A stretch of 33,765 bases of DNA, from assembly GCA_002723115.1 (NCBI GenBank), contig PBNL01000034.1:1-33765 (forward strand). Reading direction: 5' to 3'. Source of the stretch: Methanobacteriota archaeon. GTDB lineage: Bacteria; Bacteroidota; Bacteroidia; Flavobacteriales_D; Sanyastnellaceae. Below are positions 6,529 through 14,461 of this stretch, in pieces. Within the stretch, counting starts at the first letter, position 1. Each line of letters starts with the position of its first letter. The notes below the pieces were generated by a model that worked only from the letters and a program-made list of their open reading frames with translations, was not told where the DNA came from and searched no databases. The position numbers were made by a program, and so were the translations under genes.

Positions 6529-8982
6529 ATGAAGGTATCGTATAGAAAGATCAAGGAGTTCTTGCCAACTAGCATTTCAGCAACTGATGCTGCAGCAGTT
6601 TTAACTGCTACTGGACTAGAGATAGAAGGCGTTGAAACAGTTGAAGATATTCCTGGAGGATTGAAAGGATTAATCGTTGGAAAAATTACCGACTGCAATC
6701 AACACCCAAATGCTGACCGACTGAGAGTTTGTAAGGTTGATGTTGGGTCTGAAACTCTCGACATAGTTTGCGGGGCCCCAAACGCTTCAACTGGTTTAAA
6801 TGTAATTGTAGCTACACCTGGAACATGGATTCACCCAACAGGTGGCGAGCCTTTTAAAATAAAAAGAGGAAAAATCAGAGGTGAGGTAAGCAATGGTATG
6901 CTTTGCGGTCCAGATGAAGTTGGATTAGGAGAGGATACAGGCGGTATTATGGAATTAGACCCAAGCCTCAAGCCTGGATCATTAGTTAGTGATGCTTTCC
7001 GTATTGGATCTAATGAAGTCTTGGACATAGGTCTTACACCAAACCGTAATGATGCCATGGGGCATTATGGAGTTGCTAGAGATCTTAGAGCGGGATTAAT
7101 TCACGGAACAGTTAAGGAAATAACTGATAACGGATTACAAAATGTAAGTGTACCTCAATGCGCTGACATCGATTTCTCTAAAGGATTTGACACATTGAAA
7201 GCTTCAGTTGCAAATCCTGAACTAGCATCTAAATACACATTAGTCGGAATAGATGGAGTTAAAATTGGACCTTCTCCAGAAGAAGCACAGCGCTTTCTAA
7301 AATCAATTGGAGTTGCTCCTATCAATAATGTCGTTGATGCCACGAATTATGTCCTTCACGAATTAGGTCAACCCCTTCACGCATTCGATTATGATAAAAT
7401 TGGTGGTGAAGAAATAATAGTTAGACAAGCTAATAAAGGAGAGAAAATCACAACTCTAGATGATGTCGAGAGAAAATTGGACACGGCAGACCTTGTGATT
7501 GCTGATGCAAAAGATGCAATGTGTATTGCAGGAGTATTTGGCTCAGGAGAACATGGTGTAAGTGATAAAACAACTAAGGTTCTAATCGAGTCAGCATTTT
7601 TCAATCCAGTTTCAGTGAGGAAGTCTGCAAAGAGACATGGTCTATCGACTGATGCTTCTTTTAGATTCGAAAGACAGGTTGACCCTAATCTAGTAGAACA
7701 AGCAGCTCAGAGAGTTGCTCAATTAATTATGGATTGGGCTGGGGGTGAAGTTTTTGGCGCGACACATGTCACAAGCAATGAAAAGGTTGAGGGGGCTACT
7801 ATAAAACTAGAGCTTGATATGATGGATAGAGTGATTGGAGCCAAACTCGAAAGAGATAGAGTTTCTTCAATTCTTGAATCACTCGACATAGAGATTTCTT
7901 CAAAGGACGAGAGTACAATGACACTCCAAGTTCCTGCATATAGAAGTGATGTAACTAGACCTGCTGACATCATCGAAGAAATCTTGAGAATCCACGGATT
8001 CGATCAAATTGAAATTCCATCTCGCATATCAAGCGCGTTAGAAATTCCTCAAAAGCCAAACCGCGAAGACGAAATCTTTGGCTGGGCTTCTACCCTAGTT
8101 GCAAAGGGATACAATGAGATTATGTCTAACTCTCTCACAAAAGCATCATATGCTGAAAGTGTTAATGACAGAGATCTTAATCCTAAGGCATCAGTAGAAA
8201 TACTAAATCCACTTAGTAGCGATTTAGGAGTGATGAGACAGAGTTTGGTCTTCCAGGGGATAGAAGCAATCGCGAGAAATAAAAATCACAAGGTTGCAGA
8301 TTTGAGATTATTCGAGCTGGGAAGAACTTATATGAAAACCGCTGATGGATACTCTGAAACTGAACACCTGAGTTTATTTGTTAGCGGAAATAAGAGTAAG
8401 GAGAACTGGAACGAAAAATATACTAAGAGCGATCTATTTACAATTAAGGAAGGGGTTTGGGCATTGTTGTCTCAGATCGGCATAGCTGCGAAAGTGACTG
8501 AACGAGCTGATGAGGGAGGATTGCTTCTTGAGGGAAGTGAAATACTTTTAGGCGAGAAGAGTATTGGAAGGTTTGGCTTAGTGCATCCTGATGTAGTAGA
8601 AATGTGTGGAATGGATGGAGCTGTGTATTGGGCTGATTTACTCGTTAAGCCTCTACTGAAGGCTCGCAAGAAGCGCAAGATTGTGGCATATGATCTTCCT
8701 AAGTTCCCTTCAGTGAGAAGAGATTTAAGTTTGATTATCGAAAAGTCTGTTTCATTTGAACAGATCAAGTCGGCTGCGTTTGAAACTGAGAGAAAGCTTC
8801 TTAAGGAGGTGAATTTATTTGATGTTTACGAGGGAGATAAGCTTGATGAAGGCAAGGTGAGTTATGCAATTAGCTTAGTTATCCAGGATCCAAATTCTAC
8901 TCTCACAGACAAAAAAATTGACAAGTGCGTTTCTCGCATTTTAGATTCAATTACTCAAAATACTGGTGCTCGTCTTAGATAA
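6529..8982 (+). CDS. pheT: Phenylalanyl-tRNA synthetase beta subunit
   Basis: Non-catalytic subunit of PheRS, 817 residues, for tRNA binding and editing. I start at ATG 6529 (MKVSYRKIKEFLP), as is standard; a TTG two codons earlier also lies in frame but is less likely. Domains in order are: the N-terminal segment; an EMAP-type OB fold (LIVGKITDCNQHPNADRLRVCKVDVG); the B3/B4 editing region with NNVVDATNYVLHELGQPLHAFDYDKI and SFRFERQVDPN; the B5 region (YRSDVTRPADIIEEILRIHGFD); the catalytic-like domain; and a C-terminal FDX-ACB anticodon domain (FPSVRRDLSLII). It is first gene of a five-gene run that continues into the two-component system. Confidence 0.97.
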   Translation: MKVSYRKIKEFLPTSISATDAAAVLTATGLEIEGVETVEDIPGGLKGLIVGKITDCNQHPNADRLRVCKVDVGSETLDIVCGAPNASTGLNVIVATPGTWIHPTGGEPFKIKRGKIRGEVSNGMLCGPDEVGLGEDTGGIMELDPSLKPGSLVSDAFRIGSNEVLDIGLTPNRNDAMGHYGVARDLRAGLIHGTVKEITDNGLQNVSVPQCADIDFSKGFDTLKASVANPELASKYTLVGIDGVKIGPSPEEAQRFLKSIGVAPINNVVDATNYVLHELGQPLHAFDYDKIGGEEIIVRQANKGEKITTLDDVERKLDTADLVIADAKDAMCIAGVFGSGEHGVSDKTTKVLIESAFFNPVSVRKSAKRHGLSTDASFRFERQVDPNLVEQAAQRVAQLIMDWAGGEVFGATHVTSNEKVEGATIKLELDMMDRVIGAKLERDRVSSILESLDIEISSKDESTMTLQVPAYRSDVTRPADIIEEILRIHGFDQIEIPSRISSALEIPQKPNREDEIFGWASTLVAKGYNEIMSNSLTKASYAESVNDRDLNPKASVEILNPLSSDLGVMRQSLVFQGIEAIARNKNHKVADLRLFELGRTYMKTADGYSETEHLSLFVSGNKSKENWNEKYTKSDLFTIKEGVWALLSQIGIAAKVTERADEGGLLLEGSEILLGEKSIGRFGLVHPDVVEMCGMDGAVYWADLLVKPLLKARKKRKIVAYDLPKFPSVRRDLSLIIEKSVSFEQIKSAAFETERKLLKEVNLFDVYEGDKLDEGKVSYAISLVIQDPNSTLTDKKIDKCVSRILDSITQNTGARLR

Positions 8983-8988
8983 TCATCG

Positions 8989-10314
8989 ATGAAGAAAAGA
9001 CCCGTTCTTACTCCTCCTGTACAAAGAGTACATCTTGCGTATTTCCTAGCTAGACTATTTGTCGAACAGGGTACAAAACGATTTCACAGAACTGACGTTC
9101 TTACAGGGTTAGAAAATTTCCCAGACAAAAAGACGCCAATGGTGATGGTTGGCAATCATCAAAACGGGATGATGGATCCTCTCAATATTTGTGGAAATAT
9201 GGAGAGGCAATTCCATTGGCTTACAAGAGCAGATGTTTTCTGGAAACCCATCTTCAAAAAGATTTTATTTGCCTTTAACCAAATGCCCATTTACAGGCAG
9301 AAGGATAGACTGCCTGATACAAGGGAGAGGAATGAGATTATTTGGAATAATTGTTTAGACAGATTAGAGATAGGCGCATCCCTTGCTCTCTTTCCTGAAG
9401 GCAATCACAATCCCCAAAAAACTATTCGCCCATTAAAGAGAGGTGTTTCTGATTTGCTAGGAAGAGCTTATACAAGGAATAAAGACCTTGGAAGGATACA
9501 GCTAATTCCATTTGGCCAAGACTACGAGCATTACCCAACTTTTAGAAGAAGACTTTCTCTAAGAGCAGGCGAGCCTATTGAATGGGTTGATCTCTACAAC
9601 GAGGAAACAAAGGCTATTGATTATGTAAAACTCAATGAGCGAATTTCAGATGCATTGAGAAAACTGACTCTAGACATTCAACCTTCCAAAGAATACGAGT
9701 TATTCGAACCATATGTCAGAGCGTTTAGGCCTACTGAAAAGATAGGTGATGATTGGGAGGCTATTTTAACTGACTTGAAGCGAATAAAGAATTCTGCTGC
9801 TGACGAAGGATGGTTGACTAGGGTGAAACAGAGTTACAATGAACTTGTAAATGCTGGATTTGATGATTCTATGAGACCTGAAGCTTGGGGTCATGATGAA
9901 AACCAAACACGACCCAAAAGCTTACTTGCCCGACTACTCCTTCCAATTGGTTGGCTGGCCCAAGCTCCTTCAGCTCTTCAACACTACATCATAAACAAAA
10001 AGGGTGATGGGGTAAAGAAGATTGAGTTTAGGAGCACATTTAAAATTGGTCCTGGAATGTTCCTTTTGCCAATTTCATGGCTGATAATTGGATCGGTATT
10101 AGGTTGGTTGTTGTCTTGTTACAATGTGATTCCATTTTGGATGGCATTAGTTGGATTTTATGTTTGGGCGAATTGGGGAAACATTCTCTACGGCAAAATT
10201 GTTGGACTGAATCACGACTACGATGATGCATTGGAGGGTGAACGATTTTGGGGGAACGGCAATGGCAAGCTGAGTGAGGCATGGAAAAACTACATTGAAG
10301 CAATCAGATCATGA
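8989..10314 (+). CDS. Glycerolipid acyltransferase (PlsC-like) with C-terminal membrane segments
   Basis: Probable 1-acylglycerol-3-phosphate acyltransferase type enzyme, 441 residues, acting at the inner membrane in phospholipid synthesis. The catalytic motif reads GNHQNGMMDP (His57, Asp63); the one-residue-longer His-Asp spacing is usual in the Bacteroidota version (NHQNxxMD). Substrate motifs follow: MPIYRQKDR and FPEGNHNPQKTIRPLKRG. After a helical middle region, two hydrophobic stretches near residues 355-405 suggest a membrane hairpin. It is longer than canonical PlsC (about 240), and the extra C-terminal half is of unknown role. It is 6 nt after pheT and overlaps the next start codon. 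Confidence 0.85.
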   Translation: MKKRPVLTPPVQRVHLAYFLARLFVEQGTKRFHRTDVLTGLENFPDKKTPMVMVGNHQNGMMDPLNICGNMERQFHWLTRADVFWKPIFKKILFAFNQMPIYRQKDRLPDTRERNEIIWNNCLDRLEIGASLALFPEGNHNPQKTIRPLKRGVSDLLGRAYTRNKDLGRIQLIPFGQDYEHYPTFRRRLSLRAGEPIEWVDLYNEETKAIDYVKLNERISDALRKLTLDIQPSKEYELFEPYVRAFRPTEKIGDDWEAILTDLKRIKNSAADEGWLTRVKQSYNELVNAGFDDSMRPEAWGHDENQTRPKSLLARLLLPIGWLAQAPSALQHYIINKKGDGVKKIEFRSTFKIGPGMFLLPISWLIIGSVLGWLLSCYNVIPFWMALVGFYVWANWGNILYGKIVGLNHDYDDALEGERFWGNGNGKLSEAWKNYIEAIRS

Positions 10315-11375
10315 GCTACGTTATTCAAGGAATTCAACACGTCGGAATCGCAGTTAGCGATATGGACAAAAGTTTAAAGCTTTATAGGAAATTATTTGGC
10401 TTAAACGTACCATTTTTTGATGCTGTTGCAGCTGCACCTTTAATGGATTCTCATTGCGGAGGTGAAACCATCACAAAAAGAGCAAGTATGGTTTTGAATC
10501 ATCAGGGTGGTTGCTCTGTCGAAGTCATTTCACCAACTTCTTTCTCGCCAAGAGGTCCAGTGTTCGACATTGCTCAAGGAGATTTGGGATTAGGCTGCAC
10601 TACAGTAAAAACTCCTGACATCAGAAAGATGCACGAGCACTCAAGAGAGATGATGGGTGATTCATGTGATGAAGAACTAGCACTCGATCCGCTTGGACGA
10701 CTTACTTTCTATTTAAGAGACTACGATAACAACTTATTCCAAATCCTAGAATCAGATAAGTGGTTTGCAAATCATGGGCATCCTTCTGGTGGTATTATGG
10801 GTTGCACGATTGGTGTGAGCAATATTGAGGATAGCTTCAAATTGTACTGCGACATCCTGGGGTACGACAAGGTGCTTTTCGATCAATCTGGAATGTTTGA
10901 AGACTGGGGGCATCTTCCTGGAGGCAAAGAAAATTACAGACGAGTTTTATTAACGCAAAGCAATCCTGGCAAAGGAGGATTTGCTGCTGTAATGGGCGAG
11001 ACAACAATTGAGTTGGTGCAAGCTCTCGACAGAAAAGGCAGATTCATATTCGAGGATAGGATTTGGGCAGACACAGGAATTGCTCATCTAGGATTTGATG
11101 TGAGAGGGATGAATGACCTAGGGAAAGTGCTGGATGAAAAGGGATTCGGATTTAGATGTAATACAGATGATGCCTTGAGCATGGGTGACCACACATCCGT
11201 GCATTGCACATACATAGATGACCCTGATGAATGTTGGTTGGAACTTATTGAGGTACATAAAATTCCAATTCTCGAAAAATTAGGCTTATTCTTGAATGTC
11301 CAAATGCGCGATCCACAAAAACCTCTTCCTAAATGGATGCTTTGGGCTTTAAAATTCAACAGAATTAACGATTGA
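10311..11375 (+). CDS. Protein with two VOC (glyoxalase/dioxygenase) domains
   Basis: A cytoplasmic protein of 354 residues built from two vicinal-oxygen-chelate modules. The first starts with IQHVGIAVSDMDKSLKLYRKLFGL and ends DYDNNLFQILES; the second starts GCTIGVSNIEDSFKLYCDILGYDKVLF and ends with HLGFDVRGM and ECWLELIEV. Metal-ligand His/Glu positions are plausible in both (His in QHVGI, Glu in VEVISP; His in AHLGFD, Glu in LELIEV). The family includes lactoylglutathione lyases, extradiol dioxygenases and hydroxyphenylpyruvate dioxygenase, but the C-terminal signature of the last is not present, so the reaction is unknown. Its ATG overlaps the acyltransferase stop by 4 nt and its stop is 1 nt before the response regulator. 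Confidence 0.82.
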   Translation: MSYVIQGIQHVGIAVSDMDKSLKLYRKLFGLNVPFFDAVAAAPLMDSHCGGETITKRASMVLNHQGGCSVEVISPTSFSPRGPVFDIAQGDLGLGCTTVKTPDIRKMHEHSREMMGDSCDEELALDPLGRLTFYLRDYDNNLFQILESDKWFANHGHPSGGIMGCTIGVSNIEDSFKLYCDILGYDKVLFDQSGMFEDWGHLPGGKENYRRVLLTQSNPGKGGFAAVMGETTIELVQALDRKGRFIFEDRIWADTGIAHLGFDVRGMNDLGKVLDEKGFGFRCNTDDALSMGDHTSVHCTYIDDPDECWLELIEVHKIPILEKLGLFLNVQMRDPQKPLPKWMLWALKFNRIND

Positions 11376-11376
11376 A

Positions 11377-12060
11377 ATGTCGACTAAGAAAATTCTCCTT
11401 GTAGACGACGAAAGTGATATTCTAGATTTCATTTCGTACAACCTTGAAGCTTCAGGATATACTGTGAAGGTGGCAAGTAATGGAGAAGAGGGAATTTCAA
11501 TTGCTAAAGAATTTTTACCTGATCTTATCCTATTGGACATGATGATGCCTGAAATGGATGGCATTGAGACTTGTGAGAAGATTAGAGAAAACGAAGCGTT
11601 GAAATCTGTGCTAATTGCATTTTTAACTGCAAGAGGCGAAGACTACAGTCAAATTGCAGGCTTTGATGCTGGTGCAGATGATTACATTTTAAAACCCATC
11701 AAACCCAAAGTCCTTGTCAGCCGCGTCAAAGCACTATTGAAAAGAGGATGCATCTCTAATGAAGAAGGGAGCGAATCAATAATTAAAGCTGGACGAGTAG
11801 AGATCAACACAAAACATCACAGCGTATTGTTTGATGGTAGTGAAGTTGTTTTGCCTAGAAAAGAATTCAAACTTCTTTCTCTCCTATGCTCTGACCCAGG
11901 TGCTGTACACACAAGGGAAGAGATTATGGACAAAATTTGGGGTGCAGAAGTAGTAGTTGGTGATAGAACCATAGACGTGCATATCAGAAAGCTCAGAGAA
12001 AAGCTCGATGAGGATTCAATCAAAACTGTAAAGGGAGTTGGATATAAATTCCTTGGATAA
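11377..12060 (+). CDS. phoB: OmpR/PhoB-type response regulator, probably controlling phosphate genes
   Basis: DNA-binding half of a two-component system, 227 residues. The receiver domain (1-120) has the acidic pocket Asp10-Asp11, phospho-acceptor Asp54 (LILLDMMMPEMDG), the conserved Thr in FLTARG and Lys in DYILKPI. The C-terminal winged helix (about 130-227) includes FKLLSLLCSDPGAVHTREEIMDKIWG and VDVHIRKLREKL. The histidine kinase follows 5 nt later. The PhoB assignment rests on the Pho-box-like repeats and phosphate transport genes directly downstream; by sequence alone only the OmpR/PhoB subfamily is certain. Confidence 0.9.
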   Translation: MSTKKILLVDDESDILDFISYNLEASGYTVKVASNGEEGISIAKEFLPDLILLDMMMPEMDGIETCEKIRENEALKSVLIAFLTARGEDYSQIAGFDAGADDYILKPIKPKVLVSRVKALLKRGCISNEEGSESIIKAGRVEINTKHHSVLFDGSEVVLPRKEFKLLSLLCSDPGAVHTREEIMDKIWGAEVVVGDRTIDVHIRKLREKLDEDSIKTVKGVGYKFLG

Positions 12061-12065
12061 CCCAA

Positions 12066-13121
12066 ATGAATAACCTCACCCCTCAACAAATTGCTAGACG
12101 CTCAGCTATTAAGCTTGGCATTATCAGTGTTGTTACTGCCCTGATTATTCTATTTGCTGTTCAAGCTTTGCACTATTGGTTCTATGCAATTGCTCTAGGT
12201 GTTTTGATCGAAGAGATTAGCTTTTTTGTAATCTACCATGCTGTTGAGGAATTCATAAACCAAAGAATCAAAGTCCTTTACAAGACCATCAGCAAAATGA
12301 AGGGAAGTGGGGATCCTCACATCAATATGGATGAGGACGTTGTAGGAAAAGTAAATAAGGATGTGATGGACTGGGCTTCTGAGCAAATTGAGGAAGTCAC
12401 TCTTTTGAGGGAGACAGATTCTTTCAGAAAGGACTTTATAGGAAACCTTGCACACGAATTAAAGACTCCTCTTTTCAATATTCAAGGATTCATTATGACT
12501 CTAATTGAAGGAGGTGCAGACAACCCTGAAATAAGAGATAAATTCCTGAGGAAAGCCGAGAAAAACATTGATAGAATGACTGGTCTCCTCGAAGATCTTG
12601 ACAGCATTTATAAAATCGAATCTGGGGGGATGAGTCTTGATCCACATCCCACAAACATCGTGGAATTATGTCGTGAAATCGTTGACAGTCTTCATAAGAA
12701 AGCAGACAAATCAAATATTACTCTTAGTGTATCAGACTCCGAGCAATACACAGTTCATTGCGACGTAAATAAAATCGAACAAGTAGTTACAAACTTGCTT
12801 GTAAATTCAATTAATTACGGTAATGACGGAGGTCACACAAGAATCAAATTCTTCGATATGGAAGACAAGGTTCTTATAGAAGTGAGTGACAATGGGATTG
12901 GGATTAAGAAAAAGGATCTCATGAGGATTTACGAGAGGTTTTACAGAGTTGATAAGAGTCGTTCAAGAGACGCTGGAGGATCAGGTTTGGGCTTGGCAAT
13001 TGTAAAACATATCATTGAGGCTCACGGCCAAAACATCCATGTGAGATCCACCTACGGACAAGGAACCACCTTCAGTTTTACCCTTCAAAAGGCCACACCT
13101 GAAGCTAATAACTTAACCTAG
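12066..13121 (+). CDS. phoR: Membrane sensor histidine kinase, PhoR-like
   Basis: Sensor partner of the preceding regulator, 351 residues. Two N-terminal hydrophobic segments (about residues 15-35 and 37-57) anchor it with almost no periplasmic loop between them, as in PhoR-type kinases that sense through other membrane proteins. No PAS domain is apparent. A linker leads to the phospho-acceptor His130 in HELKTPL, then the ATPase domain with an N box (QVVTNLLVNSINYG), VSDNGIGI, and the GSGLGLAIV G2 box. The last codons (NNLT-stop) overlap the first Pho-box-like repeat, so the coding end doubles as regulatory DNA. No terminator follows, so read-through into the phosphate operon is possible. Confidence 0.9.
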   Translation: MNNLTPQQIARRSAIKLGIISVVTALIILFAVQALHYWFYAIALGVLIEEISFFVIYHAVEEFINQRIKVLYKTISKMKGSGDPHINMDEDVVGKVNKDVMDWASEQIEEVTLLRETDSFRKDFIGNLAHELKTPLFNIQGFIMTLIEGGADNPEIRDKFLRKAEKNIDRMTGLLEDLDSIYKIESGGMSLDPHPTNIVELCREIVDSLHKKADKSNITLSVSDSEQYTVHCDVNKIEQVVTNLLVNSINYGNDGGHTRIKFFDMEDKVLIEVSDNGIGIKKKDLMRIYERFYRVDKSRSRDAGGSGLGLAIVKHIIEAHGQNIHVRSTYGQGTTFSFTLQKATPEANNLT

Positions 13122-13140
13122 TCTTAACATTAGCTTAACA
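13112..13140 (+). promoter_or_regulatory. Pho-box-like operator: three CTTAAC repeats at 11-bp spacing
   Basis: CTTAAC occurs at 13112, 13123 and 13134, exactly 11 bp apart, so all three lie on one face of the helix. The last two extend to CTTAACA. Direct TTAACA-like repeats with 11-bp period are the known binding pattern of PhoB/PhoP regulators (E. coli and Bacillus). The array spans the phoR stop codon and precedes a phosphate transporter and porin, which fits a binding site for the adjacent regulator. Binding itself is inferred. Confidence 0.72.
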
Positions 13141-13168
13141 TTGACAGGGAATAGTGTGCGGAAATTTG
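13141..13168 (+). promoter_or_regulatory. Probable promoter of the phosphate-uptake operon
   Basis: TTG at 13141-13143 is followed after 17 nt by GAAATTTG (13161-13168), a 7 of 8 match to TAnnTTTG. It directly abuts the last CTTAACA repeat, the right place for an activator. The 5' leader to the first small ORF would be about 30 nt. Confidence 0.45.
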
Positions 13169-13204
13169 TACCCGTCATAAAAACACTATTTAAAAATTCA
13201 CATT

Positions 13205-13288
13205 ATGGAAAAGGCAATTAAAACTATCGACCTTTCAGCAGTTGTATACGTAGCTCTTATGGTTAGCGTATTCTTTCTAGCTCTTTAA
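13205..13288 (+). CDS. 27-residue single-helix membrane micro-protein
   Basis: A short ORF from ATG 13205 to TAA 13288, encoding MEKAIKTIDLSAVVYVALMVS and then VFFLAL. It has a short amphipathic basic start followed by about 17 uninterrupted hydrophobic residues, so it should insert as one transmembrane helix. It lies between the Pho-box-like promoter and the PiT gene, 24 nt before the latter's ATG, with an A-rich leader typical of Bacteroidota. Placement as first gene of the operon suggests a small accessory subunit or regulator of the transporter. I recognise no family. It could be a chance ORF, but its position and amino-acid pattern argue for a real product. Confidence 0.55.
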   Translation: MEKAIKTIDLSAVVYVALMVSVFFLAL

Positions 13289-13312
13289 TCCACTTTACAT
13301 AGCTCATCTAAG

Positions 13313-14455
13313 ATGAAGAAGTTATTCAGAGCTTTTGGTTATCCAGAAGTTGTGTGGTTGCCCAAAAGTGAGCAATCATTCTTAGGATTTATTTCTATCG
13401 CATTTTTACTAGCGATGTTTGCTACTCCTTATCCGCAATTTGCAATGTGGGTAGGGTTTTTATTTGCAGCATACGCAGCTATAGCTAACGATTCAATCCA
13501 AACAATCGGAACATTCATAGCATCAAACCAAGACAAAAAGTGGTGGGTTCTATGGATATTCATAGGAGGAATTTTCTGCTTGACCATGCTATATAGCTGG
13601 ATGACACTCGGTGGAGACGTCAGCCACGGCCGACTAGCAGCCAAAGGCTTTGAGGTAGCACCTAAAGAATTCCATTTCTTACAAGTTGCAGCACCTATTT
13701 TCCTACTTATTCTCACTAGGCTTAGAATGCCTGTATCAACTACATTCATTCTGCTTACTTCATTTGCTGCAAGCACAAACGCAGTTGGTAAAGTACTAGC
13801 AAAGAGTATGAGTGGGTACATTCTTGCATTTGCACTTGGCTTAATCTTCTTTATGATTGTCGCTAAGGCATCAAAGAAGTACTTCGTAGGAACTGCAAAA
13901 CCATGGTGGACAGTTGCACAATGGATCACTTCTGGATCTCTTTGGGCGGTTTGGCTTACACAGGATGCTGCAAACATTGCGGTTTACCTTCCACGTAGCC
14001 TAAGCTTCCCACAGTTCTTCGCATTTATCTCAGTTGTTACAATTGGATTAGGCATCCTACTTTACACTAAGGGTGGGCGTATACAGAAGATCGTTACAGA
14101 GAAGTCAGTAGTAACTGATGTGAGGTTCGCAACGTTAATTGACCTTATCTACTGCGTTATTCTATTCTACTTCAAGCTTCACTCAAAAGTTCCAATGAGT
14201 ACTACTTGGGTATTCATCGGATTACTAGCTGGTCGTGAGCTTGGTATGTCTTTAATGAAGACTGGAGCACACACAGTTGCAGGAGGATTGAAACTTGCGC
14301 TTAAGGATGTGACTTACGCATTAATAGGATTAACTGTTTCTATCGCAATTGCAGTGGGAGTTAATGATAATCTAACATTCACATCTGTTGTAACAGAGAT
14401 ACCTGAAGCATTCTCAAACGGTATCGTTAAGTTTTTCTCAAAACTTGGTCTTTAA
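13313..14455 (+). CDS. PiT-family inorganic phosphate (or sulfate) permease
   Basis: Inner-membrane symporter of 380 residues with about ten hydrophobic segments. The two inverted PiT repeats are visible. The first has AIANDSIQTIGTF (Asn59, Asp60) and later LRMPVSTTFILLTS; the second has TQDAANIAVYLPR (Asp218, Asn221) and KVPMSTTWVFIGLLAGRELG. The motifs are divergent from the canonical GANDxxN form, and the protein is shorter than typical PiT, so it belongs to a separate branch. Downstream pairing with a phosphate-type porin and the upstream Pho-like operator favour phosphate as substrate. It is 6 nt before the porin gene. Confidence 0.85.
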   Translation: MKKLFRAFGYPEVVWLPKSEQSFLGFISIAFLLAMFATPYPQFAMWVGFLFAAYAAIANDSIQTIGTFIASNQDKKWWVLWIFIGGIFCLTMLYSWMTLGGDVSHGRLAAKGFEVAPKEFHFLQVAAPIFLLILTRLRMPVSTTFILLTSFAASTNAVGKVLAKSMSGYILAFALGLIFFMIVAKASKKYFVGTAKPWWTVAQWITSGSLWAVWLTQDAANIAVYLPRSLSFPQFFAFISVVTIGLGILLYTKGGRIQKIVTEKSVVTDVRFATLIDLIYCVILFYFKLHSKVPMSTTWVFIGLLAGRELGMSLMKTGAHTVAGGLKLALKDVTYALIGLTVSIAIAVGVNDNLTFTSVVTEIPEAFSNGIVKFFSKLGL

Positions 14456-14461
14456 AGTAAA

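Noticed and set aside
10311..11375. Identification of the double-VOC protein as 4-hydroxyphenylpyruvate dioxygenase
   Set aside because: Length fits, but the conserved C-terminal iron-site region of HPPD is not recognisable.
13141..13168. TTGACA at 13141 read as a classical sigma-70 -35 box
   Set aside because: No TATAAT follows at 17 nt, and Bacteroidota primary sigma uses TTG/TAnnTTTG; I scored it as that type instead.
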